64,000 nt of DNA. Origin: Gordonibacter sp034932485. GTDB lineage: Bacteria; Actinomycetota; Coriobacteriia; Coriobacteriales; Eggerthellaceae. Every line of letters starts with the position of its first letter. Position 1 is the first letter of the stretch. The position numbers and the translations under genes are program-made. The DNA lies in NCBI GenBank assembly GCA_034932485.1, contig JAYFOQ010000021.1, forward strand, positions 1-64,000, written 5' to 3'. Below, piece after piece: positions 31,006-40,458 of the stretch. The notes beneath the pieces were generated by a model, which was not told the DNA's origin, did no database searches, and was given only the letters and a program-made list of their open reading frames with translations.

Positions 31006-32322
31006 CTACAGAGCAAAGGGGCGAAATAAGCCTGCGTAAGAAGGCGGTGCAAGCATAATAATATGTGTGCCTAATTCTTCATGACTTTCACTTATGATAT
31101 GGCAGCGTTCGTGGGCAAGCGAGACCAAGTCACCACGATCGTAGGGTAAAAGCACATCAAGGTGTGTATCGCGCGCCGAGGCAACCTGAGCAATGCGCAT
31201 AACAAGACTTTCGACCCCCTCTCCTGTCGCGGCCGAAACGAACACCGCCTGAGCATGACGGGCCTTAAGAGCATCAAGCTGAACATCATCAAGCAAATCA
31301 CACTTATTAAACACCTCTACACGCGCGATATCTTGGGCAGCAATTTGGCCGAGTACCTCTTCTACTGCCGTAATCTGATTTTCTCGTTCATCGGAGGAGG
31401 CATCCACTACGTGTAGCACCAAGTCTGCCCCCGTAATTTCATCCAGCGTCGATTTGAATGCCTCCACCAAGGTGGTAGGAAGCTTCTGGATGAATCCCAC
31501 CGTATCCGTAAGGGTAATCTCCCGACCTTCGGGAAGTTCAAATTTACGTGTAGTAGAATCGAGAGTAGCAAACAACTTGTCATAACTGAGTACATCCGCA
31601 TTTGTTAAACGATTGAGCAAGCTCGATTTTCCTGCATTCGTATATCCCGCGAGAGCTACTTTGAACATGCCGCTTGCATAGCGGCTCACCCGTTGTAGTG
31701 CTCGTACTTCTGCCAAATGAGCCAGCTCACGTTTGATAGACGTAATACGTTTGCGTACCATGCGACGATCAACCTCAAGCTGACTTTCGCCCTCACCAAA
31801 ACGCGATCCCACACCGCCACCCATACGATTCGATGCAAGGTGTGCCCACATACCACGCAAACGTGGCAGAAGATACTGATTTTGAGCCAACCGCACCTGT
31901 AGACGGCCTTCTTTACTGGTGGCATGAAGGGCGAAGATGTCAAGAATAAGTGCCGTTCGGTCGATAACCTTAACGTCCTTACCCACTACCTTCTCAAGAT
32001 TCGACTGCTGTGAGGGTGTCAGTTCATCATCAAACACAACCAGATCGGCAGCATTCGCACGAGCAAGCTGCGCAATCTCTTCAGCTTTTCCCGTACCGAC
32101 AAACGTACGAGGATTAGGTGCATCAAGTTTTTGTGTTGTAGTGGCAACAACGTCGGCACCAGCTGTATCAACGAGCCGCTCAAGCTCGGCAAGTGATGAA
32201 GAAAGAGGCCAAGAGACCCCCGGACGATCCACACCCACCAAAACGGCACGTTCGCGCCGCTGTTCAATTTTTGTAGCAGGCCCATGAATAACCACAGAAG
32301 AGTATTCGGAAAATTCTGACAC
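31006..32322 (-). CDS. hflX: Ribosome-associated GTPase HflX
   Basis: This 438-residue protein has an N-terminal HflX domain (TTTQKLDAPNPRTFVGTGKAEEI ... VVFDDELTPSQQSNLE), the conserved RLRGMWAHLASNRMGGGVGSRFGEGESQLEVDRR linker and a GTPase domain with GYTNAGKSSLLN (G1), DTVGFI (G3) and NKCD (G4). HflX splits or rescues stalled ribosomes. The GTG at 32322 is preferred because AAAGGAAC lies six bases before it; a longer frame reaches 32361. It is downstream of miaA on the same strand, as in many bacteria. Confidence 0.93.
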   Translation of the reverse strand: MSEFSEYSSVVIHGPATKIEQRRERAVLVGVDRPGVSWPLSSSLAELERLVDTAGADVVATTTQKLDAPNPRTFVGTGKAEEIAQLARANAADLVVFDDELTPSQQSNLEKVVGKDVKVIDRTALILDIFALHATSKEGRLQVRLAQNQYLLPRLRGMWAHLASNRMGGGVGSRFGEGESQLEVDRRMVRKRITSIKRELAHLAEVRALQRVSRYASGMFKVALAGYTNAGKSSLLNRLTNADVLSYDKLFATLDSTTRKFELPEGREITLTDTVGFIQKLPTTLVEAFKSTLDEITGADLVLHVVDASSDERENQITAVEEVLGQIAAQDIARVEVFNKCDLLDDVQLDALKARHAQAVFVSAATGEGVESLVMRIAQVASARDTHLDVLLPYDRGDLVSLAHERCHIISESHEELGTHIIMLAPPSYAGLFRPFAL

Positions 32323-32520
32323 AAGAGTTCCTTTCGCGTCGATGCAAACGAATAAACGCAACGAATACTTCCAAGCCCTGTTGCGTTGAGCGCAGCAGCG
32401 GAATCGAGTGCTTACTCCTTAGCTGCAAAAAGTCGTCTGTTACAAAAACGCTAAAGGCATCATATGCGTACTCCATCTTCTAAGAAGTAAAATACACTAT
32501 TCTTACGGTATATCCTTATG

Positions 32521-33540
32521 TTAACACAGACTTTCACCGTGCAAGCTGTTCACCCTTCCACAGCAATCCATCTCCGCTTCGGCATCTCGAAGGACCTTGA
32601 GAGCTTTATCAACCATCAAATTGACATCAGGGATATCCCCATTGATCCACTTGATGCGCTGATCCTTGCGGAACCAAGTACGCTGTCGTTTAGCATAACG
32701 ATGTGTGGCTATTTTAATACGCTGCACCGCTTCATCCATTGATAAGTATCCATCAAGTGAAGCCACTATTTCTTTGTATCCGATAGCTTGCGGAGCCGTA
32801 ATGCCATCTCGAAATCCGCTATCAAGCAGATGTTCTACTTCTTCAACAAGCCCCGAATTGAGCATAGTGTCCACCCGAGCATCGATACGTTCGTTCAAAA
32901 GGACTGGATCAACGGCGAGTCCAATAAAAAGCGCAGGAACAAAGGGAGGAATATCAGCTAGCTTTGCACGCTGCGTGGCATACGTGGTGCCCTCATCCAA
33001 AAGTTCAAAGGCCCTCACTACACGCTTGACATCGGCTGGAGGTAGGAGTGCCGCGCTTTCAGGGTCACAATCTTTCAGAAGGTTCCAAAGTGCTTGTGCA
33101 CCTTGTTCACGCGCAATAGCACCATAATGATCGCGAACAGCATTTTCCACCTGATCGCCTTTCGGGAATTCGTAGGCATCAATAGCTGCGCGAACATATA
33201 ACCCCGTTCCACCACACAATACCGAACGTTTCTTGCGGGTGTCGATCGATTGAAAACAAGAGCGAGCATACTCCTGGAACAATGCCGCAGAGTAAGGCTC
33301 GCCTGGATCAACCAGATCAAATCCATGATGAGGCACTAGGCGTTCAGCCGCCGGCAATTTACCCGTGCCGATGTCCATTCCGCGATATATCTGCATTGAG
33401 TCAGCGCTTACAACTTCGCCGTCAAGCGCTATAGCGAGTTTGGTTGCAAGAGCGGTTTTTCCTGAAGCAGTTGGCCCAACAATACAGACAACAGGTGCGC
33501 TAAGACGCAGTGATGGAGTACTGCTGGAATCCATAGCCAT
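32521..33540 (-). CDS. miaA: tRNA dimethylallyltransferase MiaA
   Basis: This 339-residue enzyme isopentenylates A37 of tRNAs reading UNN codons. A P-loop (VCIVGPTASGKTALA) and the DSMQIYRGMDIGTGK region bind DMAPP and the tRNA base; AIGYKEI and RYAKRQRTWFRKD form the tRNA-binding C-terminal part. The ATG at 33540 is four bases after the miaB stop. MiaB then methylthiolates the product, so the pair acts in sequence. A second in-frame ATG (33534) is possible. Confidence 0.94.
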   Translation of the reverse strand: MAMDSSSTPSLRLSAPVVCIVGPTASGKTALATKLAIALDGEVVSADSMQIYRGMDIGTGKLPAAERLVPHHGFDLVDPGEPYSAALFQEYARSCFQSIDTRKKRSVLCGGTGLYVRAAIDAYEFPKGDQVENAVRDHYGAIAREQGAQALWNLLKDCDPESAALLPPADVKRVVRAFELLDEGTTYATQRAKLADIPPFVPALFIGLAVDPVLLNERIDARVDTMLNSGLVEEVEHLLDSGFRDGITAPQAIGYKEIVASLDGYLSMDEAVQRIKIATHRYAKRQRTWFRKDQRIKWINGDIPDVNLMVDKALKVLRDAEAEMDCCGRVNSLHGESLC

Positions 33541-33544
33541 TAAC

Positions 33545-34984
33545 CTATACTTCCTCACCCATTGTGGTGGAGCCTTGTCCTTCTCCACTATCTGTCGCAT
33601 CTTGCTTGTTTTCAGTTTGCTGCTGATCGACGATCTCGCCAGACAAATACCAGGTTTTAGCATTGTCAATACGTACGTTCACAAAAGAACCCGCAAGTTC
33701 GTCGGCAGATACACCTGAGGGAAGTGGAGCGTGTACTGTCTGATTCTTGGGACTTTTACCGTTGAGGAGGCCAGCATCACGTTTAGAACCACCCTCAACA
33801 AGAACTTCAATCGTTGAATTAAGATCGCGCTGGTTTACCTCATAGGCGCGAGTCTGAACAAGATCTACCAAGCGGTCAAAACGCTCCTGTATCACCTCAC
33901 GCGGCGTAGGGTCTTCCAGTCGAGCGGCTGGCGTGCCTTCACGCTTCGAATAAATAAACGTGAACACTTGGTGATAACCCACCTCATCAACCAGACGGTA
34001 GGTATCCTCGAAATCTTTTTTTGTCTCGCCAGGAAACCCGACAATAATATCGGTGGAAAGCGCGATCTCGGGCAATGCATCACGCAACTTTGCAACCAGC
34101 TCCATGTAGCGTGAGCGCGAATAGCGGCGATTCATGGCAGCCAGCACGGCATCGGAGCCCGATTGCACCGGCAGATGCAGTGCGGGCATAAGCGAACGAA
34201 GTGATGCGAATTTACCAATAACTTCGTCGGTAAGATCTTTGGGATGGCTTGTAGCAAAACGAAGTCGTTTGATACCTGTCTGGTCCAGTGCGTCTAGAAC
34301 TGCAGCAAAACGTGGGTTGCCATAGAGATCGCGACCGTAAGAATTTACATTTTGGCCCAGAAGAGTAATTTCCTTCACTCCCGCCGCCACATAACGCTCG
34401 GCCTCGGCAACGATATCTTCAAGAGGGCGTGACTTTTCGCGACCGCGTACATACGGAACAATGCAATAGGAACAAAAGTTATTGCAGCCTACGGTAATGG
34501 GTAACCAGGCAGCCCATGTATGTTCGCGCGTAGTGGGAAGTTCCGTAGAAAGCGACGTCGAAGCATCAAGCACCTCGATCTGGTGGCCACCTTCATCTAG
34601 CGCCGCCTCAAGCAAGTGAGGGAGGGAGCCTAGATTATGCGTACCAAACACCACATCCAGATGAGGCATCTTTTCGGCAAGCTTCTCGCCGTCACGCTGT
34701 CCGATGCATCCCCCTACGGCCACGATCCGCTTTGAAAGCGGAGTACCGCCGCGCAAGGGTAAGTTCTTCAAGGAGGCAACTTGACCATACAGGCGGGTGT
34801 CAGCTGCCTCGCGCACGCAGCAGGTCATATACACCACAATATCGGCTGCCTCGATACTTTCGACAGGCAGGGCCCCGAGGCCTTCAAGCATGCCGCTAAT
34901 GCGCTCGGAATCGTGTTTGTTCATCTGGCATCCAAACGTGCGGACACAGAACGCAAGGTTCATAAATGGGGTATGAGAATGCAT
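33545..34984 (-). CDS. miaB: tRNA-2-methylthio-N6-dimethylallyladenosine synthase MiaB
   Basis: This 479-residue radical-SAM methylthiotransferase has an N-terminal MTTase domain (RTFGCQMNKHDSERI), the radical-SAM CxxxCxxC motif in NNFCSYCIVPYVRGREKSR and a C-terminal TRAM domain ending in an acidic/Gln-rich tail (QQQTENKQDATDSGEGQG). The GCQMN motif marks it as MiaB and not RimO or MtaB. The ATG follows GAGGGAG. It lies in the spoVS-miaB-miaA-hflX series. Confidence 0.95.
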   Translation of the reverse strand: MHSHTPFMNLAFCVRTFGCQMNKHDSERISGMLEGLGALPVESIEAADIVVYMTCCVREAADTRLYGQVASLKNLPLRGGTPLSKRIVAVGGCIGQRDGEKLAEKMPHLDVVFGTHNLGSLPHLLEAALDEGGHQIEVLDASTSLSTELPTTREHTWAAWLPITVGCNNFCSYCIVPYVRGREKSRPLEDIVAEAERYVAAGVKEITLLGQNVNSYGRDLYGNPRFAAVLDALDQTGIKRLRFATSHPKDLTDEVIGKFASLRSLMPALHLPVQSGSDAVLAAMNRRYSRSRYMELVAKLRDALPEIALSTDIIVGFPGETKKDFEDTYRLVDEVGYHQVFTFIYSKREGTPAARLEDPTPREVIQERFDRLVDLVQTRAYEVNQRDLNSTIEVLVEGGSKRDAGLLNGKSPKNQTVHAPLPSGVSADELAGSFVNVRIDNAKTWYLSGEIVDQQQTENKQDATDSGEGQGSTTMGEEV

Positions 34985-34993
34985 AACGCTCCC

Positions 34994-35350
34994 TCAGAAC
35001 AGGGTTTCGGACGTGGAAGATTTCGGGTCGGCTGCGGCTTGTATCACCGTCACGCCACGGGTATAACGAGGTTCGATGGCAAATCGAATAGCTGTACGAT
35101 ACTCGCCGTCGATGACAATATCAGCAAACGAAGGTATACAGACGATTTCAATACCTACTGGAGACAAAAAACCACGTGAAATAGCAATAGCTTTTACAGC
35201 TTGGTTCACGGCACCCGCACCTACCGACTGAATCTCAACGCTGACACCATCTTTTACCATGCCAGCAATGGCACCAGCTACAGAAGCGGGAGATGATTTG
35301 GACGATACCTTCAGACAGCCGACGTCCGGCTTGTGCTCAGATGCGGTCAT
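34994..35350 (-). CDS. SpoVS-family (Alba-like) protein
   Basis: This 118-residue protein has the SpoVS core (LKVSSKSSPASVAGAIAGMV ... VEIQSVGAGAVNQAVKAIAISRGFL ... VCIPSFADIVIDGEYRTAIRFAIEP). In Bacillus SpoVS affects a late sporulation stage; homologues occur widely in non-sporulating bacteria and have a nucleic-acid-binding Alba fold. It ends nine bases before miaB and follows the rny/GHKL pair, so an RNA-linked role fits the neighbourhood. A tail of about 20 residues extends beyond the usual 86-residue core. Confidence 0.9.
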   Translation of the reverse strand: MTASEHKPDVGCLKVSSKSSPASVAGAIAGMVKDGVSVEIQSVGAGAVNQAVKAIAISRGFLSPVGIEIVCIPSFADIVIDGEYRTAIRFAIEPRYTRGVTVIQAAADPKSSTSETLF

Positions 35351-35549
35351 GCATATCCTTCGTCGTTATAGTGCGATACTAGTGCGTTTATTGTTCCCTT
35401 AATATGCACATCAATGCTCTCTGCACCGCGAGTACGATGCACTAGCTATTCTAGCCATTAACGGTATGGCGCGCAACCTGCGGATATAGGAGTTATAAAC
35501 ACATCTCATCTTATCCGACGCAACCAGCGCCACGGCTAACGAAAGAGTA
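35351..35549. other. Intergenic region, no gene seen
   Basis: About 200 bases between spoVS and the GHKL ATPase gene. It probably holds the promoter for spoVS-miaB-miaA. No strong hairpin or conserved frame was seen. Confidence 0.3.
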
Positions 35550-36635
35550 CTAGTGCAATTTGTTGACCGGAATGGAAATGCGGATACTATCCTTGCCTAC
35601 TTGTATCTCGGGCTTCACGTCGGGCTCGAGGTAATATCGTCGCGCCAGATCGCGATAAGCTGAGGCTATACAGCCAGAAAAGCCATTAAGGTCATCGGGG
35701 GCTATCTTAAGTCTCCGCGCATCCGAAACGAATCGAGGTGTGCGCGGGGAAGTTTTCTCAGATGAATATGTTGCCCCTTCGATACGAATCCTCTCCAACA
35801 GAGGCTGAATAGGAGCTATTTCGCCATCAAGGATGCGCCGCGCAGAGCGCTCAGATAGCGATAAGCCTAGAAGTGCTGCCTCACAAGCCAATTCTGCGGG
35901 ATCTGCCGCCAAGGACAAGCGCTTACATACAGGAAACTCCTCGGATTTTCCAAACACTCTGGCAGCAGCCGTGAGCGACGAGAGGCCAAAGGCGTAGAGG
36001 GTAGCCACTATGTCTGTAGTCGTGCCGAGGTATACCGAACAATCATGACGACTTTCTAGGGAAAATTCACATACCGTACGCAGAATATTCTTCGGCCCTC
36101 GTATTGAGACAGTGCCGTTTTCAGTTAATTCAAACTGCGGAAAACTAGACTGGTCAACTTTTTCGCCAAGCTTCTCAAGATCGGTCTCTATCAAGATGGA
36201 TGATCCCTTGCCGCTATCCGAGACAACGATGCGGGCAACCTCGGCGTTCACTGCAATGGAATACAAAGCCATGCCACGTCCATGAACGCCCCACTTGTCG
36301 AAATGCATAGAATCAAGTTTTGAGGTAACACGAGGCTCAAAGATACGCTTATGCATTGCAGGTGGAACACCATCGCCATCATCGAGCATAACAATGCGAC
36401 GCACTGACCCTTCTCGCGAAACGGCAAGAAAGACACTCTTGGCATGAGCATCGCGAGCATTACGCAACATTTCTATAACCACATCTTCGGTTGAACGAAT
36501 GTCGTGAGCCGCCTGACGTCGCTCGGCCTCAGCACTCCTTAAACGGACGAAGCCATCCCCGAGGTCAGTTTCGACCCGGAGATGGCTTTCGCCGCATACC
36601 GATCCAACAAATTGCTCGAGTGACTCGCTGGACAT
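35550..36635 (-). CDS. GHKL ATPase-domain protein of unknown function, coupled to rny
   Basis: This 361-residue protein has an HATPase_c (GHKL) fold near residues 50-160: the N box VIEMLRNARDAHA, MLDDGDGVP (G1) and WGVHGRGMALYSIA (G2-like). There is no histidine-kinase phosphoacceptor, MutL or Hsp90 C-terminal domain that I recognise. The remaining 200 residues are unfamiliar. Its ATG overlaps the rny stop (TAATG), so it is translationally coupled to RNase Y. The longer frame from 36659 starts inside rny. Confidence 0.75.
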   Translation of the reverse strand: MSSESLEQFVGSVCGESHLRVETDLGDGFVRLRSAEAERRQAAHDIRSTEDVVIEMLRNARDAHAKSVFLAVSREGSVRRIVMLDDGDGVPPAMHKRIFEPRVTSKLDSMHFDKWGVHGRGMALYSIAVNAEVARIVVSDSGKGSSILIETDLEKLGEKVDQSSFPQFELTENGTVSIRGPKNILRTVCEFSLESRHDCSVYLGTTTDIVATLYAFGLSSLTAAARVFGKSEEFPVCKRLSLAADPAELACEAALLGLSLSERSARRILDGEIAPIQPLLERIRIEGATYSSEKTSPRTPRFVSDARRLKIAPDDLNGFSGCIASAYRDLARRYYLEPDVKPEIQVGKDSIRISIPVNKLH

Positions 36636-36636
36636 A

Positions 36637-38169
36637 TTACTTCGCGACGCCAACCGCACGACTTTCGCGGATAACCACGACCTTCACCTGGCCGGGATAC
36701 TGCATCTCGTTTTCGATGCGATGTGCAATGTCATGAGCAAGCACCGTCGTGGCAGCCTCATCGACCACCTCGGGCTCAACCATAACGCGAACCTCACGTC
36801 CGGCCTGAATGGCGTAAGTACGCTCCACGCCCTTATAAGAGTTCGCAATTTCTTCAAGCTTCTCAAGACGCTTGATGTAGGAATCAAGCGTTTCCTTACG
36901 CGCGCCCGGGCGAGCAGCAGAAACAGCATCTGCGGCCTGAACCAATACTGCCAATACGCTGGATGGCTCCACGTCGTTGTGGTGTGCTTCAATAGCATGC
37001 ACGATCTCGGCCCTCTCGCCGAAACGGCGTGCCAAGTCGGCGCCAATAACCGCATGGCTGCCCTCAACCTCATGATCAACGGCTTTACCTAGGTCATGCA
37101 GAAGACCAGCACGCTTGGCTGGAATAGGATCTAGACCCAATTCAGCAGCCATAACGCCAGACAAGTAGGCAACCTCAAGTGAGTGATTTAGTACATTTTG
37201 ACCATATGACGTACGATAACGTAGACGCCCTAATGTGTGTACAATTTCTGGATGCAGATCGTGAATACCCGTGTCAAATGAAGCCTGCTCGCCCGCTTCC
37301 TGAACACGTTGATTTACGAAAGCTTCCGCTTTACCGAACATTTCCTCAATACGCGCCGGATGAATACGCCCGTCGGCAACAAGATTCTCCATGGTCACAC
37401 GACCAATTTCACGGCGCACTGGATCGAAGCACGAAATGGTTACGCATTCCGGCGTATCGTCAATGATGAGGTTTGTACCTGTAAGTTGTTCAAATGAACG
37501 GATATTGCGACCCTCCCGACCGATGATACGACCCTTAAGATCATCGGAAGGAATATGAATAGCACTAACGGTATTCTCCGCCGAATGATCTGCTGCCACA
37601 CGTTGTATGGCAAGACTAAGAATCGAACGGGCTTTTTTATCAGCTTCAGCTTTTGTGCGGGCCTCAGCATCACGGATGATAGCAGCGGACTCATGAACAA
37701 CTTCATCCTTGAGTGTGTCGAGCAGTTCAGCCTTTGCCTCTTCCGGTGTCATGCCAGCAACGCGCTCGAGACGATGATTTACTTCTTGGGCGGCCTCGTC
37801 AATATCGCGTTCACGACGTTCGAGTTGACCCTGCATAGATGAAATCTGATGCTCGCGCGCATCAAGTGACTCAACACGGCGATCAAGCGACTCTTCGCGT
37901 TGAGAGATGCGGCTTTCCGCCGTACGAACCTCACGTAAACGTTCTTTGCTTTCAGTTTGAACTTCTTGCTGGAGTTTCAGTGCCTCATCTTTAGCTTCAA
38001 CAATTGCCTCACGGCGTAAAGTTTCCGCCTGACGTTTCGCATCGGCTACCACGGCTTCCGCTTCCTGTGCTGCGCGCTTCGTAGACGCATTAACCAGGAA
38101 CCGAGTAACCACAAAGCCGAGGGCGATGCCGACAGCGGCACCTATGACCAACCAGATTGCTTCGGGCAT
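36637..38169 (-). CDS. rny: Ribonuclease Y
   Basis: This 510-residue endoribonuclease starts mRNA decay at the membrane. An N-terminal membrane anchor (WLVIGAAVGIALGFVVTRFL) leads to a long coiled coil (about 30-200), a KH domain (IHIPSDDLKGRIIGREGRNIRSFEQLTG) and an HD domain (GLLHDLGKAVDHE). Length and domain order are standard. The ATG at 38169 follows AAAGGGGGAG. Confidence 0.95.
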   Translation of the reverse strand: MPEAIWLVIGAAVGIALGFVVTRFLVNASTKRAAQEAEAVVADAKRQAETLRREAIVEAKDEALKLQQEVQTESKERLREVRTAESRISQREESLDRRVESLDAREHQISSMQGQLERRERDIDEAAQEVNHRLERVAGMTPEEAKAELLDTLKDEVVHESAAIIRDAEARTKAEADKKARSILSLAIQRVAADHSAENTVSAIHIPSDDLKGRIIGREGRNIRSFEQLTGTNLIIDDTPECVTISCFDPVRREIGRVTMENLVADGRIHPARIEEMFGKAEAFVNQRVQEAGEQASFDTGIHDLHPEIVHTLGRLRYRTSYGQNVLNHSLEVAYLSGVMAAELGLDPIPAKRAGLLHDLGKAVDHEVEGSHAVIGADLARRFGERAEIVHAIEAHHNDVEPSSVLAVLVQAADAVSAARPGARKETLDSYIKRLEKLEEIANSYKGVERTYAIQAGREVRVMVEPEVVDEAATTVLAHDIAHRIENEMQYPGQVKVVVIRESRAVGVAK

Positions 38170-38230
38170 ATCTCCCCCTTTCGTTAGATTTCTTTTCGTT
38201 GTGTTCAAAGAGCTTGTTTACATAAAAATA

Positions 38231-38249
38231 CCGGCTCGTAAAGAACCGG
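38231..38249 (-). terminator. Terminator-like hairpin between recX and rny
   Basis: CCGGCTC, GTAAA, GAACCGG forms a 7-bp stem (with one weak pair). On the minus strand it is followed by TATTTTTATG. It lies after recA-recX and before rny. Confidence 0.5.
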
Positions 38250-38421
38250 GCATGAGCGATGGCACACAATACAGCGACCATATAGAATTGTGTATATGAA
38301 ATACCCTATGGGTACGTATCACTCAAGCTATATCACATGATAAGGCTTGTTCAGCGTTTGATAAACCCCTGTCAAAAAAATAGCGGAAAGGATAAGTCGA
38401 TATGACCAACAATCGGCAATT

Positions 38422-38442
38422 ATATACCCAACTAGGGTATAT
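38422..38442 (-). terminator. Hairpin directly after recX
   Basis: ATATACCC and GGGTATAT form a perfect 8-bp stem with a 5-base loop, five bases after the recX stop. No T-run follows. Confidence 0.4.
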
Positions 38443-38446
38443 TGAT

Positions 38447-39061
38447 TCAATTAGATTGAGACTCAACCCAGCAACGTGCAGCCGTTGAGGCAATCGATGA
38501 GCCAAAACCCTTTCGAACAAGGCGGCTGTACGCTGCATTTCTTTGGTTTTTTGCATGCGGCGGTTTGCGATCTAAAAGTGCAAGTGCACGTTTGACTTCA
38601 CTGTTGTGGTCGATAGAAAAATCTTCAGGCCATCCCTGCACAATAGAGATATTGATACCAAGGCGAGAAAGTTCTGCTTCAATACCTTGTGCGCCACGGC
38701 CTTGGGATATGCGACTACGAACCAGCACATCGGCATAACGCGCATCATCAACCAGCCCACACGCGCAAGCCCGTTCAAGCGCAGCATCAATTGCCTGAGC
38801 AGAAAATCCCTCTCGTGCAAGACGAGCCCGAAGGGCGGCACTTGCTTGTTCTCGCAAAGCAGCTACGCGCTCTATCTTACGAAAGGCGCGCTGCTGCTCA
38901 TCTGCCGGACACTCTTCGACATTCATGTTGTCTTGCGAAGGAAAAAAATCGGTATGGTTTTGAGACGCCGGTGAGTGTTTAAAATCGGACGTTATAGAGC
39001 CTTCTCCAGATTCGATGGCAGCAATTTGAGCACGAAGCTGCGCCTTCAAAATATCATCCAT
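38447..39061 (-). CDS. recX: Recombination regulator RecX
   Basis: This 204-residue protein modulates RecA filaments. The RecX three-helix repeats are visible (ALRARLAREGFSAQAIDAALERACACGLVDDARYADVLVRSRISQGRGAQGIEAELSRLGI). The first 65 residues are a polar extension not typical of the family. It begins nine bases after recA on the same strand and is cotranscribed with it, so it shares the SOS box upstream of recA. Confidence 0.88.
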   Translation of the reverse strand: MDDILKAQLRAQIAAIESGEGSITSDFKHSPASQNHTDFFPSQDNMNVEECPADEQQRAFRKIERVAALREQASAALRARLAREGFSAQAIDAALERACACGLVDDARYADVLVRSRISQGRGAQGIEAELSRLGINISIVQGWPEDFSIDHNSEVKRALALLDRKPPHAKNQRNAAYSRLVRKGFGSSIASTAARCWVESQSN

Positions 39062-39070
39062 GTCTCGTTT

Positions 39071-40129
39071 TTATTTCTTCTTTGTGGGCTTCGCTACGGG
39101 AGAGAGGGTATCTGCCTCATCGGCGGTACGGGTGATAACAGGAATCTCAAAAGCCTCACGCACCTTCAGCTCTAATTCATCACGTAAGTCGGGATTTTCT
39201 CTAAGCGTCTGCTTTGCCGCCTCGCGACCTTGGCCAAGACGTTCGTCGCCATAGGTATACCAAGCGCCGCTCTTCTTCGCTACGCCAGCTTCTACCGCCA
39301 TATCTACGATACACCCTTCACGCGAGATGCCCTCGCCATACATAAGATCAAACTCAGCCTGCTTAAACGGAGGAGCCACTTTATTTTTTACCACTTTGGC
39401 GCGTACGCGGTTGCCTACAATCTCGCCATCTTTTTTGATGGAATCGATGCGACGGATATCGATGCGAACACTCGAGAAAAATTTAAGCGCACGACCACCC
39501 GTTGTTGTCTCAGGATTACCAAACATAACCCCTATCTTCTCGCGTAGCTGGTTGATAAAAATACAAGTGGTATTCGACTTGGAAAGCGAGCCAGCAAGCT
39601 TACGTAATGCTTGAGACATAAGGCGTGCCTGAAGGCCAACGGTTGTATCTCCTATCTCACCCTCAATTTCCGCACGAGGAACGAGAGCAGCTACCGAGTC
39701 AATAACGATGCAGTCGATAGCCCCCGATCGCACAAGCATATCGCAAATTTCGAGTGCTTGCTCACCGGTATCAGGCTGAGAGACCAAGACTTCATCGATA
39801 TCCACTCCTAATCGGGCCGCATAAACAGGGTCGAGAGCATGTTCAGCATCGATAAAGGCAGCAATACCACCCATGGCTTGCGCTTCAGCTAAAATCTGAA
39901 GCGCAAGCGTTGTTTTGCCGCTTGACTCGGGGCCGTATACTTCAATAATACGACCACGGGGCACTCCGCCTATACCAAGCGCCGCATCAAGCGGCAATGA
40001 ACCTGTAGGAATAACGCCAATATTGAGGTTTTTACCATCTTCGCCGAGCTTCATTATGGCGCCCTGTCCGAACTTAGATTCAATTTGATCGGTTGTTAGC
40101 TTGAGCATCTTGGATTTTTCGTCGTTCAT
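39071..40129 (-). CDS. recA: Recombinase RecA
   Basis: This 352-residue recombinase carries Walker A GPESSGKTT, the IDSVAALVPRAEIEGEIGD loop and the L2-region QLREKIGVMFGNPETTTGG, all intact. The ATG at 40129 follows AGAAGG. A LexA-like box lies 53 bases before it. It is followed by recX. No intein is present. Confidence 0.97.
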   Translation of the reverse strand: MNDEKSKMLKLTTDQIESKFGQGAIMKLGEDGKNLNIGVIPTGSLPLDAALGIGGVPRGRIIEVYGPESSGKTTLALQILAEAQAMGGIAAFIDAEHALDPVYAARLGVDIDEVLVSQPDTGEQALEICDMLVRSGAIDCIVIDSVAALVPRAEIEGEIGDTTVGLQARLMSQALRKLAGSLSKSNTTCIFINQLREKIGVMFGNPETTTGGRALKFFSSVRIDIRRIDSIKKDGEIVGNRVRAKVVKNKVAPPFKQAEFDLMYGEGISREGCIVDMAVEAGVAKKSGAWYTYGDERLGQGREAAKQTLRENPDLRDELELKVREAFEIPVITRTADEADTLSPVAKPTKKK

Positions 40130-40181
40130 GATCCTTCTCTTCCCGAGCGTACGCGGTTTAATTCCGGTATATACCATTATG

Positions 40182-40195
40182 CGTACAAATGTTTG
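40182..40195 (+). promoter_or_regulatory. LexA box upstream of recA
   Basis: CGTACAAATGTTTG matches the SOS consensus CGAACRNRYGTTYC at 12 of 14 positions and includes the near-palindrome ACAAATGTTTGT. The position is right for repression of recA. Confidence 0.7.
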
Positions 40196-40370
40196 TATGT
40201 CAAGTTAAGTTCTGTAATTTACTAGGGAAAGCATACCTCCGCGACCTTACAAATTAACCGTATAAGTGCCCCTAAATTGTAACCAGAAGCTTGCGAGTTT
40301 CCAGCAAAGCTGCCAACAAACAAAGGCAAAAATCTAGCAAAAGTCCTACCTCTTTAAGAGAAAATTTGAT

Positions 40371-40411
40371 ACCCCAATAACAGAGCACGTTTCGTGCGTT
40401 GTTATTGGGGT
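40371..40411 (-). terminator. Terminator after pgsA-cinA
   Basis: ACCCCAATAAC and GTTATTGGGGT form an 11-bp stem enclosing a second GCACG/CGTGC stem, 48 bases after the fusion gene. On the minus strand it is followed by ATCAAATTTTC. Confidence 0.7.
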
Positions 40412-40458
40412 CTATGATGACGAATGATGAAAGTAAGCCTCAAAAAAATGAAAACTTA

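Noticed and set aside
34994..35350. Evidence of sporulation
   Set aside because: SpoVS homologues are common in non-sporulating bacteria, and no other sporulation gene is present.
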